A stretch of 64,000 nucleotides of DNA from Paramarasmius palmivorus (lineage: Eukaryota > Basidiomycota > Agaricomycetes > Agaricales > Marasmiaceae). The notes under the pieces are model-generated. The model ran no database searches, was not told the origin of the DNA, and saw only the letters and a program-made list of their open reading frames with translations. The stretch lies in NCBI GenBank assembly GCA_037176845.1, contig JAYKXP010000041.1, positions 124,001 through 188,000 of the forward strand, read 5' to 3'. The translations under genes and the position numbers were made by a program. Positions 22,781 to 34,139 of the stretch are shown in pieces; position 1 is the first letter of the stretch; each line of letters starts with the position of its first letter.

Positions 22781-23908
22781 GACGTACGGCATTCATGTCC
22801 TTCCCGAAATTAACACATCCCTCTTATTCGCTATAGTCTTGATAGCGTCACCATCTCTCCAATCCGATATACAGGTTCTCCGCTTCATAGCATGACAAAG
22901 CTGAGAATCGTGCTACCGTAGTCTGGTGGACTAAGTCAGGACTCAACACGGCAACAAACGCACGATTGAACATATCGTGATAGTCATGGAACCGCCATTT
23001 CATGGGCGACCACCTATCTGTTGCCAACGATAGACCACCAAAGGGGTTGTACAACAGAATACCGCGACCCGGGCTTGATCTGATAGCCGGATCGCGCAGG
23101 GCTCTGATGAGTTGAATGACAGTTTTGAGAGCCCAGACGAGAAAGAGATCGGCGAGGATAGTCGTGCCAAGGTAAGGGAGCTTGTGGGTGATGAGGACAT
23201 GATAGTCAGGAAGAGGACAGGGTTGTCGGTCCCTCTTGATTGTCATAATAAAAGGGTCGTGATAGCGAAGATACACATCAAAATGATGGAAGTAGCGCCG
23301 CAAAGATGGTATTCAAGTTGGTTTGGGAATCGGAGGTACCCGGAGGTACCTTACCAAGGCCATCGTAGATTGGTATCACTTGGGTTCTGAGTAGACCAAG
23401 GGATGTATCAATGCTCTTGGAGGTTACTAGACACTGCTATCCGAACCGTCAGCTCTCAAAAGGCCATAACTGTGAAGAATAAGGCTTACGACCCGCCGGA
23501 TGGATTGAGGAATTTCGAGGTGGACTCCCCATATATCTAGCCGAACCTATTCACTACTATGGTCTGCGGCCGTTTCTTCCCACCAGCAAAGGTTCGTTCA
23601 CAGTACCAAGGATAGAGATAAGCATGTTTGAAGCTCTGCGTTTGAGACTCAGAGATGTCGATGAACGATAGTGATGTTTTCAGTGCATGGGTAATCGTCG
23701 GGTGTAGGTTGGGTGTCCCAGTCACAAAACCTCCGGAGCGGAATCCACGTAGGTACACGTATTGCGTGTAGCGAGCTTTGGCAAGTAGGAATAGCCAAGG
23801 ATATGCAGCGATTGGCCGTCGAAAGGTCGTCAGAGTCGTCCATAGCTGACATTCATGTATGAATAACAAATGTAAAAGGCATAGAAACAATACTCACCCC
23901 GCTCCAAG
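22781..23908 (-). pseudogene. Duplicated 5' fragment of the cytochrome P450 gene (right copy of direct repeat)
   Basis: This fragment repeats 17763-18909 in the same orientation: exon 2 and exon 1 of the P450 plus its upstream sequence. It cannot make the enzyme. Exon 2 has a four-base insertion near 22806, exon 1 has a two-base insertion near 23165 that shifts the frame after the start codon at 23200, intron 1 is shortened, and exons 3-10 are absent. By chance a minus-strand frame from 23303 runs through the membrane anchor in the original frame. Together with the left copy it brackets the decayed MACPF gene and aegerolysin 1. Confidence 0.85.
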
Positions 23909-24010
23909 GGTTTCATTGACCTCTTCATTATCGCCTCCGCGAACTCAATAATGGATGTCTGTTGATCATCTCACCCTCGACTTGAGTCTCGACGTGATCG
24001 TGGTCGTGGT

Positions 24011-24667
24011 TTGAGTCAGTCGTTGCTGAACATTCCCACAAGAATGCCGCTCAATATTCAACCTTCATCCTCGCCGCCTTGCATCTCTCAAGCGTCATGC
24101 AGTCAGATGCTTTCACAGCCCCTCAAGGACTGTTCAGCTCACCAACTTGCGCGACCTAAAAAGCCCAAAGTTTTTGGATTTATTATACCCTTACGAGCCC
24201 GTGTACGACATGCATTTTGTCCCAAAGGAGCACACAGCTTTCCTCTGGTATTCTCCACAGCTCGCGATACCAGCCTATTCATTGATCGTCTGCGTCATTT
24301 GTCGAGAGTTGTCGGTGACCCGTTTACGGCCTGGGTTGAATCCATGGAGACCGAGTTCTGCCTATCGGCCAAACCACACCGATGGCTAGCTCGAGAGCTA
24401 GGCATATCGCGAACCATAGCTCTTAGTCCAAAGGCGCATTCTCGGACAACCCTGGCACCTGAGAAGTTCAGAAGTGATTTCTCTCAAATCGGTATCGTTT
24501 CCGACACCCGTTTCGATCCGGATACTGGGACAGGATACGTGGATTTTCTGGATATCGATAGTGCTGCGGCTGCTATTGTTTCCCTAGTAGGATACTCGAA
24601 AACCGTCGATATGAGGTTTCATCCAAATACGAAACACGAGATGGCGATGGTGCAGAACATGGTGTAG
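24011..24667 (+). pseudogene. RRM-like (RNA-binding) protein relic
   Basis: An unspliced open frame of 218 codons is present, but only parts look like protein. The last third (EKFRSDFSQIGIVSDTRFDP, then GTGYVDFLDIDSAAAAI) resembles the second half of an RNA-recognition motif, with RNP1-like GYVDF. In the next frame, 24147-24290, VYDMHFVPKEHTAFLWYSP resembles another RRM half. Because the RRM-like segments alternate between two frames without splice sites, this reads as a frame-shifted relic of an Nrd1-like multi-RRM protein. A functional protein from the long frame cannot be excluded. Confidence 0.35.
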
Positions 24668-25053
24668 ACGAAGCATAGTATGCAATTCTCTGTACACTTC
24701 AGTATAGCAACCAAGAACTGCTCCAATCTTTGTGTAGAAGCTTCCACTAGAATCCTTAGGCTAAACTCAGTCTTTATTGGCCAAGCACAAGACTGTTTGC
24801 AATTTGGTGAGCGAACGGAAGCGAATAAAGACATGGGGCTACCTCTCGGCTACCTCTTCAGAATGCGCTGATGACGCAAATCCTCAAGCTTCAAGCCTCA
24901 GAAACCTGAAGCAACAGTCTGAGATCATCATGCGCGGCTGGCCCTTGTGTAAACATATACTATGTAGCTGATTTGCACACGGATCTTAAAAGACCTGAAA
25001 ATTGGTGTGATTGCCCGGTGGTACAGTGAAATGGTTACAATACAAGGTAATAC
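24668..25053. other. Intergenic, nothing recognised
   Basis: No coding region, repeat or RNA gene is seen here. Confidence 0.4.
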
Positions 25054-25470
25054 TTAGACGTCATCGTCGTCCGAGTCGTCTGAAGATGTACTTTCTGAAG
25101 AAGGTTGTACGAACAAGTCAAAACCCCTGTTCACTACGACTGTAGGTGCAAGAACCTTCTTTCGGGTCCTACGTGGTAAAGAGCTTGCTCTAGGCTCTAG
25201 ATGTCCCTTTATAACCGCAACTTGACCGATTGGTTTGGTCGCCTCGAATGTGATAACGTAGGTGTAGCCTCTGCGTTCGCCAAACGAGCCAGGGCAAGCT
25301 CGTTGATATGAATGGGAAGGTGGAAGGGGAATAGCCGCCCCTGAGGGCGGCTTGATTGTTTGCGGGGTATTTGTAACGTTCATGAGAGTAGGTAATGTGG
25401 GTGAAAATGGTGATAGTTGCTCGAGAGTGACAGCGGAGGTCGATTGGAAGTGCTCTGAGTCGAAAGACAT
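25054..25470 (-). CDS. Small orphan protein, paralogue of the gene at 36081
   Basis: A single-exon minus-strand frame of 138 residues. It is clearly related to the 141-residue protein at 36081-36506: both share ALTLEQLSP near the start, PSGAA, the block SFGERRGYTY..FE.TKPI, KGHLEPRA.SLPRR.RKKV and an acidic SSDDSD tail. The central block is rich in Gly, Arg and aromatic residues and the C-terminal half is basic then acidic, which suggests a nuclear or nucleic-acid-associated protein, but no family is recognised. Conservation in two loci 11 kb apart supports real coding. Function unknown. Confidence 0.6.
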   Translation of the reverse strand: MSFDSEHFQSTSAVTLEQLSPFSPTLPTLMNVTNTPQTIKPPSGAAIPLPPSHSYQRACPGSFGERRGYTYVITFEATKPIGQVAVIKGHLEPRASSLPRRTRKKVLAPTVVVNRGFDLFVQPSSESTSSDDSDDDDV

Positions 25471-27041
25471 GTAGCTGTCTGGATACGAGTGGTGATGCGA
25501 GCAATGTGTCCTAATGATGGTTGTAGTTGAAGGTCAAGGTTGTGAACCAACACGAAGCTTCTGGGGCAGCGATTTATGAGAGTTGCGAAGAGGTTTCAGT
25601 TCGGGAAGTGAAACCAAGACCTGGACCTGACCCGAGACTGCGACCTAGTTTTCTGAATCAGGTAGGGAGTTGACAGAGAATAATATCGGAGACGTGAAAG
25701 ACTTCCGGCTGTTCGACTTGCTTCCAAACGTTGTGGAAAGTGACTGACATGAACCTGTTATTTTTCGTCGATGAGCCGGACCTTCAACTATATAGAGTGG
25801 AACTAACCAATCCCATTTCCTGTTCACCCTTTCTTCCCTAGAGACATATAACCTTCAGTATCAGCGGTTGGGCGAACCGGTTGAGCAAGCTCGCATCATG
25901 TGGTGGAAGTAGTCAAAAGGATCCAGCAGCAAGCTCAAGCCTCAAAGTGCCGGTCCAGCCGGGTGAATCGCCGGATGTCCGCCTGTTGACGTTCTTCACG
26001 ACGTCCACCACCCACAAGGCCACTTTGGCGGCGGCTACGAAGACGAAAATGCCTGAGGCAGGTACTTCTTCGCGTATGTGAACATGTATCAGGTGGTTAG
26101 ATTAGTGCAGTGTAGTCCTTCGGATGCGCATGCAGGTGGACGCTGGGACATGGGCCGACAGAGAAGTTTCTCTTTCTTCCACCATGTACTGAGCAGCTCT
26201 ACTCTAGATCGATTCCAGATTCAATTATCGACTCCAACACGGAGGAAAGGCTAAAACGCTGAAAGCTTGGGCGTGATGTCTTCGGAGAAGAGTCGACAAA
26301 TCCTCAGCCTCCGCTCAGGACACGCCGCATCGCCCTCTGACCTCAAGTCATTCAATACTGAATACTTCGATACTCGGTATCGCTGTGAAATAGGCCACTG
26401 TCGGTTCATGGATATCCCTATGAGCCTGAGCCCAGCGCAACTTCACTGAACCGTCAGTCTAGTTAACGCCTGGATCTTCTTGTGACCATGCGATTCGGAC
26501 TTTTGACAATGAATTTGGTTTTCAGGCCCCATCGATGCTTCATCAACATGCCAGTTTCCTACGGCATCCGACTTTAATAAATGTCTTCCTTGGACTCGCT
26601 CGCTCTTTGCATTGAAGGCCCAAGTTCAAGTTCGAGCCGATTCGTGGCTATGTCTAGTTTTCAACTAGTTTTTGAGTGTACTGCCAGCAGCCAAACTCTT
26701 GGTGGGATTCCAAGCTATGGTTTATATTTATTCCCCTTCGCTGACGGCTTTCGCAGCTACGCCGAGGTTTTTGACTTACCTCATTTCCTTTGATTCCAAC
26801 TGTCGATGTCTGTCAACGCTTTGGCTTCGAGGTAGCGTGATGCAGGAACAGGGCACTCTCACCTACCAAGACAGCGGTCGTTTGTTATCCAGACCAAACC
26901 TGGGCTTCTACATGCGCACCCCAGTTTCTCGGAATGGTATCCCATTGCTCGACTTGAGCGTATAAAAGACTTACGAACGACTGGTATTCTCCAGTGCCTA
27001 CAAACACTACTACTACAATCGCCTCTCAAGTCTTCTGCAAA
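25471..27041. other. Intergenic region; promoter of the cysteine-rich protein gene at its right end
   Basis: No gene is supported. Short open frames here lack family resemblance and splice support. The right end carries a TATA box (TATAAAAG, 26961-26968) about 75 bp before the ATG at 27042, within a typical fungal core promoter. Confidence 0.45.
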
Positions 27042-27439
27042 ATGAAGGTACAGGTCTACCTCAGACAACACGAGAGTCGATACTAACCTTCTTCGTTCGA
27101 GTTCATCGCCGTCTTTGCTGCTATCGTGACCCTTGCTGTAGCCAGTAATGCAGCCACCGTCGCCGGGCCCGCCCCTCTCGAGGAGCGTGAACTGGACGCT
27201 GTGAGTATCTGTTTCTTTCTTCGTCCTCACCAAATCCAGTCATCTCACCTCAAACTCAGAGGGCCTGCGTTCCATCCAGCTGCATTTGTAACAAGGTCCA
27301 AGGGCAGTTCTGCGGCAATGAGTCCATCAACAAAGCCTGTACCAATGGGCACGTCTTCGAGTGCAACGGGAGCACCGGGGCAACCTGTGACTATGGTATT
27401 CGTACCAGCTGCGTGCAGTGCGGCAAGCTCAGCTGCTAA
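27042..27439 (+). CDS. Small secreted cysteine-rich protein
   Basis: Three exons (27042-27047, 27102-27200, 27260-27439) encode 94 residues. The first exon is only ATG AAG; the model is supported by a strong donor (GTACAG), a perfect TACTAAC branch site at 27081 and an acceptor that opens a signal peptide (FIAVFAAIVTLAVASNA). The mature part has ten cysteines in about 57 residues (patterns CVPSSCIC and CVQCGKLSC), which points to five disulphide bonds and an extracellular protein. An ELDAR stretch before the first Cys could be a pro-peptide. Effector-like or antimicrobial roles are common for such proteins, but no known family is recognised. Its 3' end faces the intact MACPF gene, 182 bp away. 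Confidence 0.8.
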
Positions 27440-27621
27440 GCACCAAGCGCTTAACTGTCGCCGTAAAAAGGATTGGGAACAAGTAATTTGGAATCATGAG
27501 TGTATATGTATAAGAGAAAAATGAAATGTTATTCCTTTGTATTGATACAAGCGTTTAATATTCGGAAGGTTCGAACAAGACAACATTCTTCTTCAACAGC
27601 CATCGGGGCCTCGGGGGGTTG

Positions 27622-29570
27622 TCAGTGCCAGGGAGCTTGACGCGGAATGACAGGCTGGGAGTCGAAGACCTCGTCTGCCGGGTCAGAAGGTGGAATAGGC
27701 CGCTGAACAGAAGTCAGCTGCGAGGTCATTGGGACAAGGAGATAGACACTTACAGTAATATAGATAGACGTGGCAATGGAGTCTCCGTACTTGAGAGGCA
27801 ATGAGTCTGAAAATTACCCACTTGAGCAACTTTGATACTCACCGAATCCCAACGACCTTCGTTGAACAAGTCAGGCCGAGGAGCAGCCAATAAGGAACCA
27901 GGAGGAACATTGTAGATGAACTCCTCAAAATACGTGGAAAAGAACGTATACTGGGGCAAGTTCGGGAATGGTTGAGTTGTGAAACCTGGAAAGCACATTT
28001 AGAAATTGAAAGCTCATATCTATTTGTTCATAATCTTACCTGACCCTTGGTGTCCATTGGTAGTAGCAGGGTTACGTCCAGCCAGCAACGGGAGCGTAGG
28101 TTTCACAATCAGGGTTCTCTCGGGATCGGCGGTATGGCCGAGCCAGTACCATCCAGACGGGATAGCGTTCTTTGGCCGGTAAATTGCCTTGGGGAATTGA
28201 CCAGTATTGGGTACCCTCTCGACATCAACCCATCTGTATCTGCTGTGAGTTCTTGAACTCGACAACAAGAACGCCAAACTTACCTGCCAAGCAATGGCTT
28301 CATTAAATCCCGAACGGTCTCCATGATATCTTTCGGGAGCATATCTATAACCGAGACCACCGCGGAGACTTCAATATCGCGCCACCATTCTGACTTGTCA
28401 GTGGACGCGATCCACTGGGCGATTTCTTGAATTTTGGTGTAGTCTCCTCCCTACAGGTGAAAGTTGTCAGGTTCTGTGGACTTTTCTAGATAGGAACCCG
28501 TACGTTGACGATGTACTTGACGTTGAGCGTACGACCTTCCTTCGTTGTAACTTGGGTATCATGAGTTAACAAGATAACTTCGTGAGAACAAGGGTATCCT
28601 TACTTGTGCCCTCAGTGTTGCCGTGACCAGCACCGACACCTCCTCCCCAGTCTTTAACAGCGCCTTCGAGGCCTACTTTGACATCTTGCTTTACTTCAGT
28701 TTCGGTTTCCTGCGGTTCTATTAAGTTAACGCTCGCGCAGAGAAATAAAGATCGTACACTCCGTTTGAACACCTCCATGGTATGGGCAGAGAGGACGCCG
28801 CCAATCTGAACCCTCGTGCGGAAGACATGACCGTACTCTTCGAAGACCCTGTAAAGAGCTTCCCGTTTGTCTGTCGGCGTCTCCTTCGAAAGGCCATTGT
28901 TGATTGCGTTCAGGAAGCCCGATGTTAGCTTCACTTCATCATCGAAACCGGAACCTGGTGGAGAAAAGTCGATGCGACCTTGGCGGAAAAGATAGCGGGA
29001 CGAGACGAAGATGGTCTTCTCCGTTTCGGTATTCTTGTAGCTGGTCTCGTTTGAATATTCCGCAGTTGCTGTAACACTGAACCCCGATTAGACCTCAGAT
29101 TTTTGGCCAATCAAAGCACGAGCTTACTATGGCACCGAGATTTTGACAGAGACTGAGTTGTAATTCTTCTGCATGAGTGTCTCTGAGAACTCCGTCTCTA
29201 CGGTGGTAGTGTCGATGGTGGCAACAGTGTCGACTGACGCGTTGATGTTTTCTGGTTCTTCGATCAGCTGGCGGCTACTGGCCACAGGACCATCTCTAGT
29301 CATGATCACCCCCTTCAGGAGGTTGTTGTCGTTGAGCTTTGAATGATAGTTAGTTGTGCTGAGTATGGAGAACCCTCGTCGAGAACTTACGAGCTTGGCT
29401 CTCTTGACGGGATCTTTGATGACATCGATGAGGGTATCGCCTGGATCTCGTGGTGTGGCAGCCTCCTGGATTGCCGTTGAGTAAGAACACACGCATACGG
29501 AAACACGAACTGGACGCACAGCGGATACCAAGGTGCTGACTGAATCTTCGAAGCGTGGGTCTTGTTGCAT
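27622..29570 (-). CDS. MACPF-domain pore-forming protein, copy 2 (pleurotolysin-B-like, intact)
   Basis: Ten exons on the minus strand (29391-29570, 29128-29336, 28758-29076, 28604-28709, 28504-28550, 28284-28450, 28040-28239, 27843-27985, 27754-27789, 27622-27702) join to 495 residues, close to the size of the MACPF component of fungal bicomponent cytolysins. Visible are the MACPF core with the EEYGHVFRTRVQIGGVLSAH stretch, the WGGG segment, the GGDYTKIQEIAQWI segment and a C-terminal domain ending PSDPADEVFDSQPVIPRQAP. In the known system an aegerolysin binds membrane lipid and recruits this protein, which oligomerises and inserts a beta-barrel pore. It has no obvious signal peptide. It is divergent from aegerolysin 2; the 1.15-kb space between them probably holds both promoters (an ATTTAAATA box lies 52-61 bp before this ATG). 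Confidence 0.88.
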
Positions 29571-30716
29571 GTTGAGTGAGTAAGGGATGAGAACGATGAT
29601 AGATAAGGCGACAAGACCTACTATTTAAATGGTCCAAATAGCCATTCAGGGAATGTATGAGTCAGGCTCTTTGTGGCCTTATTCGCATGAATTGTAAACG
29701 TTCTGAACCGGAATTAGGAGCATTTCGTCGGAGTTGTGGGGCTGCCGCGTTTCCTTCCAGTCAAGTGCTCACGACGATACACTGCGTAAACGAGATGTTA
29801 TAATTGAAGGACACCTTCTGATTTCTTAGCCTGTCAAAACGCTTCATGGAGCAAATAAAGCGAGAAATTGTGACTCACAATCAGACTTGGGAACGTTCAT
29901 CGCTTCAAAGCTCCATCGATGGTTCGAGAACCAACCCAAGCTTTCAATCTTTACCCCAGTAGCAGTCCATGAACAGGTCACACGGAGTCCTTGCGTGACT
30001 AGAACGATTCCCGGTTCGCTAAAGTAGTGGAAGTCGAGACCCAGGAGTAACATCTGCCTTCATCGTTCAAGACGTCATGTCGTCGGTTATAGACACTGGT
30101 TTCGCTGTCACCGTCAGTCTAAGTCGGCGAAATAGGAAGGGAACTTACTAGTCTTTCGACAACCTATACAAACCTAGGCCTGTTCCGATCAAGATCCCTC
30201 TGCAGCCTTCTACTAGGAATACAGATGCACGAGACTTTCGAGGAGATCTCCCAGTGCACATGAATACCGAGCCCGTCTCCGGCCCAAGCGTAAGAACTGT
30301 GTTATGCTTCATTACGCGCGTGATGACGACAGCTAGTCTCTTGCGACGCAGGGCACCCTTCCATGAAGTAACATCACGCTCGGCGAAAGGATTTCTCCTA
30401 CTCAAGAAGGACCAGGACAGACGAAAGTGTTCTGTTCGCTTTGCCACAAATTCCATCGAACTCCTCGAGGCGGGTACAGGTATAGTTCGGGTGTTGTTCG
30501 GGTGTCAGGCTAGTACAATTGATTTCTGTTCGGGAGCTAAACCGCAGCACCGAGACGTAAGAGAAGGAGCCAGGATGCTCCATGGAGGTCATGGAGGCCA
30601 TGTCAGAGGTGTCACATCGGTGAGGTTGAACGACTTTGAGGTATTTAAAGGGATGAACTCTAGAGAGCTTTTATCAGAAACAAATCTCATAGGCTCTCAA
30701 AGACTTACTCAAAGAC
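29571..30716. promoter_or_regulatory. Divergent promoter region of MACPF 2 and aegerolysin 2
   Basis: The gap between the two divergent start codons has a TATA-like box on each side: ATTTAAATA near 29622-29631 for the MACPF gene and TATTTAAA at 30642-30649 for aegerolysin 2. In its middle (30140-30530) are plus-strand stretches that read like protein (DNLYKPRPVPIKI near 30160, then KGFLLLKKDQDRRKCSVRFA near 30380), but no splice path links them. Confidence 0.45.
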
Positions 30717-31218
30717 ATGGCTAGCTCTGACGTGCCCAAAGATCCTCATGCTTATGCACAATGGGTTATCATCGTTATCCACAACGTCGGGAACACCGAT
30801 GTCAAGCTCAAAAACTTGAACGTTTCATGGGGAAAGCTTCATGCTGATGGTAAGTAGACGATAACACTTGCAACAACAAACTACTCACTAACGGCGAATC
30901 GCAGGTGACAAGGACAAGGAAATCAGTAAAGACGTGTACGAGGGACGTGTGATTGCGCCCGACGAGAAGCTCCAGCTCAATGCATGTGGGAGAGAGAACA
31001 GTCCCTCTGGAACAACCGGAGACTTTGACCTTTGCGATGTCGAAGACGGCGACAAGGTCATTCGCCATTTCTACTGGGATTGTCCATGGGGCAGCAGCAC
31101 AAACACCTGGACCGTTAGTGGTTCGAACTCCAAGTGGATGGTTGAGACCAGTGGTGCTAATTTGGAAGGCGGTGCCCTTGGAACCATCACTGTCGATGTC
31201 ATGAAGAAAGGAAACTGA
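30717..31218 (+). CDS. Aegerolysin 2
   Basis: Two exons (30717-30849, 30905-31218) encode 148 residues. The intron sits at the same codon and phase as in aegerolysin 1 but is not readable through. Compared with aegerolysin 1 it has about ten extra N-terminal residues (MASSDVPKDPHA), the same aromatic core (RHFYWDCPWGS, SGSNSKWM) and no signal peptide. It should bind membrane sphingolipid/sterol or ceramide phosphoethanolamine and act together with the divergent MACPF protein, the intact two-component pore pair of this window. Such proteins are linked to fruiting and to defence against insects or nematodes in known mushrooms; that role here is inference. Confidence 0.92.
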
Positions 31219-32532
31219 ATAGTAGTGAGTAGATTCCAAAGGCGGCTAGCAACAGGTGACTTACCAATAGTTTATAGCTGGAACGTAGGGAATAGTCTGA
31301 TATCTGCTTGTATTGTTGAGGTCGAGCTGTAGGACTAGGAATCGATATTATTGTGCATATGTCATCAATATCCCTCCTTCCTGATAGATACACGTCGGAT
31401 TCTTGAGACGCTGTTGACGTTTTTCGGGTAAACCTTCATTGCTAATCAGCGGTGAGTAGTGTCCATAAACAGCCAGCAACAGGCTACTCACCTGAGGTGA
31501 CGGTGGAGACATCTGAAGGATAATTGAAAGTGTTCCTGTAGAGAATATGTCGGTTTCGATGAGCGCACAATTTGCGAACAGTTGGTGGCCAGATAGTCCT
31601 CACATATGACCCACTTTTATCGTCATCCCAAACACTAACGTGCCGCTAGTCGTCTGTCCAACGTTCTCTGACCTTGCTACTCCCAAAATAAGGTGAGAAT
31701 ACCAGTATCCTAACACCGAACTCCCAATCGCTTGAATCAACCACGAGTCACACAGCAGATTCACTATATCCCCCTTTCCGGGCATTATGAATTTGTCCCG
31801 CATGCACGTCATCAGTTCCTCCGGATTCTCGCTGGTGTTCAAGTTGTTCCCGTCATTAACCTAAGTAACAATACTTCAGTTTGATTAATGGTCAACCAAA
31901 ACGAACAACATACGCACAGAGTTCAGAGAACAACCTGCACGAACGGTAGATTTCCAACCTCCGAATCTCCGCATCTCAGTCCTTATCTTGTACCCACATC
32001 ACGTTGAGTTGTCCCTTTCTCTCTGAGCCTTGGTATCCAGTAGCATGTGTATCCTAAGGGCGGGTCACGACGAGCTGCAGAGAGGAGAAGGCGTAACCTT
32101 CAGACTTCTTTGACACGGATTATTCAAAATGGACAATTTTTTCAACGTATCGACCAGTGTTGTATGTGTTCACGACTATGATTAAACGGAAACTAAATGA
32201 GCCGTAGAGCTGGAGCATAGAAAACCTGGAATACGCACCGTGCACCAAAGCAGTTCCTCGACTCCAAATTCGTACCATCCTAGAACATATTTTCTACCCT
32301 TTCCGGACCAGTTCTTCTACTACTAGCATTGGTGTAGAGCTAAGAGGATTGCTTGGCAGTTGCAAAGTTGCAGTGCAAGTCAAGAAAGGGATTCCACGTG
32401 ATGCGTCTGGCTTGGGTGACGTGATTCCTCTGAGATTCCACTACTCTTTGTTGACTCTTTGTTGACTCTTTGTCCGCTCAGTGAATGGCACTCCTTTCAT
32501 TCTTCACTCATACCCTTTAGTAGCACTCAACC
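31219..32532. other. Intergenic, no gene recognised
   Basis: No supported coding region. A perfect 12-bp unit (ACTCTTTGTTG-type) is repeated just before 32475. A stretch near 32330-32400 (AGCTAAGAGGATTGC...) resembles 36930-36990 upstream of another gene, so a short dispersed repeat is possible. Confidence 0.4.
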
Positions 32533-34139
32533 ATGGATGCCTCCCTCCTTGGAGTCGAGTCGAGTCAGTACCACTTCCCACCAAAGGATGAGGACAGCAC
32601 GCAGGAGAATCCCATTCTTCAGAACTTGGATGACCTACTGAGGTCACCCTATCCACCGTCTCCCGCAGATACCCAACAAATTCATTCATGGATCGAGAAA
32701 TCAGGACGCGAACTGGAGCAATGCGACCAGGAGACCGCAACAGAACGGCTCAAACTACATCGAGAGGCTCTCTCGACGCGTATCGAGCGTTGCCGTAGTT
32801 TGCTTGCTCCAATTCGAAGATTACCAAACGAAATCCTCGAGAGCATTTTCTCGATGACTTGCCTCTCTGAACACGGCCGCTATTCCCTCAGAGCCTACAA
32901 TGCGCCCGCACACGAAGGCCTGCCACACATCGCGCCCACGCTGGCGCTTACCCATGTCTCTTATCGCTGGAGATTGCTCGTTAACGGGTCTGCACGATTA
33001 TGGTCATCACTCAAGCTCGCAGTGACAGCTCGAACCATGAGTAGAATGAATATCGCGCTCCTTTTAGGACTTTACCTCGCCAGGTCGAAGGAACACCCGC
33101 TAGATTTACAGTTCTGGCAATTTCCTGCATATCACAACTCGTTTATAATCAATATGATCTTTTCGCATATTTCACGTATCACAAGACTCGATCTTTCCAC
33201 CGAGCCAAACAGCTCTTTTCCCCCTTCGATCCCGGATCAGGTTTGGGATGCTTTCAAAGCGAGAGCACCTAGACTTTCAGCGATCAAGATGATTCGTCCC
33301 ATTGAGTTGTTCCGGCTCCCGTACGAACAGCTAACGGGTTTGGAGATCCAACAGGTACATGATTGCAGGGATCTGATTGGATTGATTCCGCTCTGCACTC
33401 AACTCCACACATTGACATTCTGTACGTTCCCCAAGTCTACCCGTCATATTGGACAAAGACGTTTGGATTGTAGTGCCCACTCTGCGCTGTCTCTCCGTGA
33501 GTGTACACGACAACAAAGAACTCTCCTTTATCTCCCGACAACTCGGATTTCCCTCACTGGTCTCTCTCGACATCTCACTTCACGAACCAGTATCTTTCGC
33601 ACCTTTGGTAGATGCTGTCAGTGGACGCCGTCTCCAAAAGTTCGTGTTGAAGGCACGCTGCAGCCTAGACACATCGACTACCGAGCTTCACGACTTCCTT
33701 TTATCTTGTCCTGAGCTCTCCGAGCTTCGGATGGATAAATGGAGTTGGGAATCGCAGGCCGAGGAGGTTGGTGAACTCGAAGACCTTGACGTACCAGCTC
33801 GTCGAAGCGTTATACCAAGCACCTATCAACGTCGGAGTCGTAGTGCCCCATTTGACAGAGCTGAGCGTTCTCGAACCACGTTCGTCTATCGATTTAGCGA
33901 CTGTTAATGTTCTCTTGGACATGATGGAGACAAGGGTAGCAGCTCTGAATGATAACGGTCGGTCAAAATGGAATCTTGGTTTCGGGGTCTCGTCAAAATG
34001 TAAGAAGGATGTTTTAGAAGTATCTAATAAGAGATTGGAGAGCCTGAGGAAAAGAGGATTGGTGTGTAGGATCGACGAGGGCGAAGGCTATCAATGGAGG
34101 CGAGCGAAGGTAACATACGCGCATTTGGGATTATCATGA
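32533..34139 (+). pseudogene. F-box/LRR-type protein gene with two apparent frameshifts
   Basis: The first frame (32533-33430) encodes about 300 residues typical of agaricomycete F-box proteins: an N-terminal coiled-coil-like segment, an F-box (APIRRLPNEILESIF, residues about 91-105), then leucine-rich text. Coding then continues in a second frame (33425-33760, DKDVWIVVPTLRCLSVSV onward) and a third (33762-34139, SKTLTYQLVEALYQ to the stop). Deleting one A near 33424 would join the first two frames; another single-base change near 33750 would join the last two. No GT-AG intron fits either place. It may be a recent pseudogene or carry sequence errors. F-box proteins recruit targets to SCF ubiquitin ligases. 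Confidence 0.6.

Noticed and set aside
22848..23303. Open frame running through the duplicated P450 anchor as a new gene
   Set aside because: It is a frame-shifted read of the duplicated 5' fragment with no remaining enzyme exons.
32443..32475. Short 12-bp repeat near the F-box gene as a regulatory element
   Set aside because: Too short and only about three imperfect units; no support for function.
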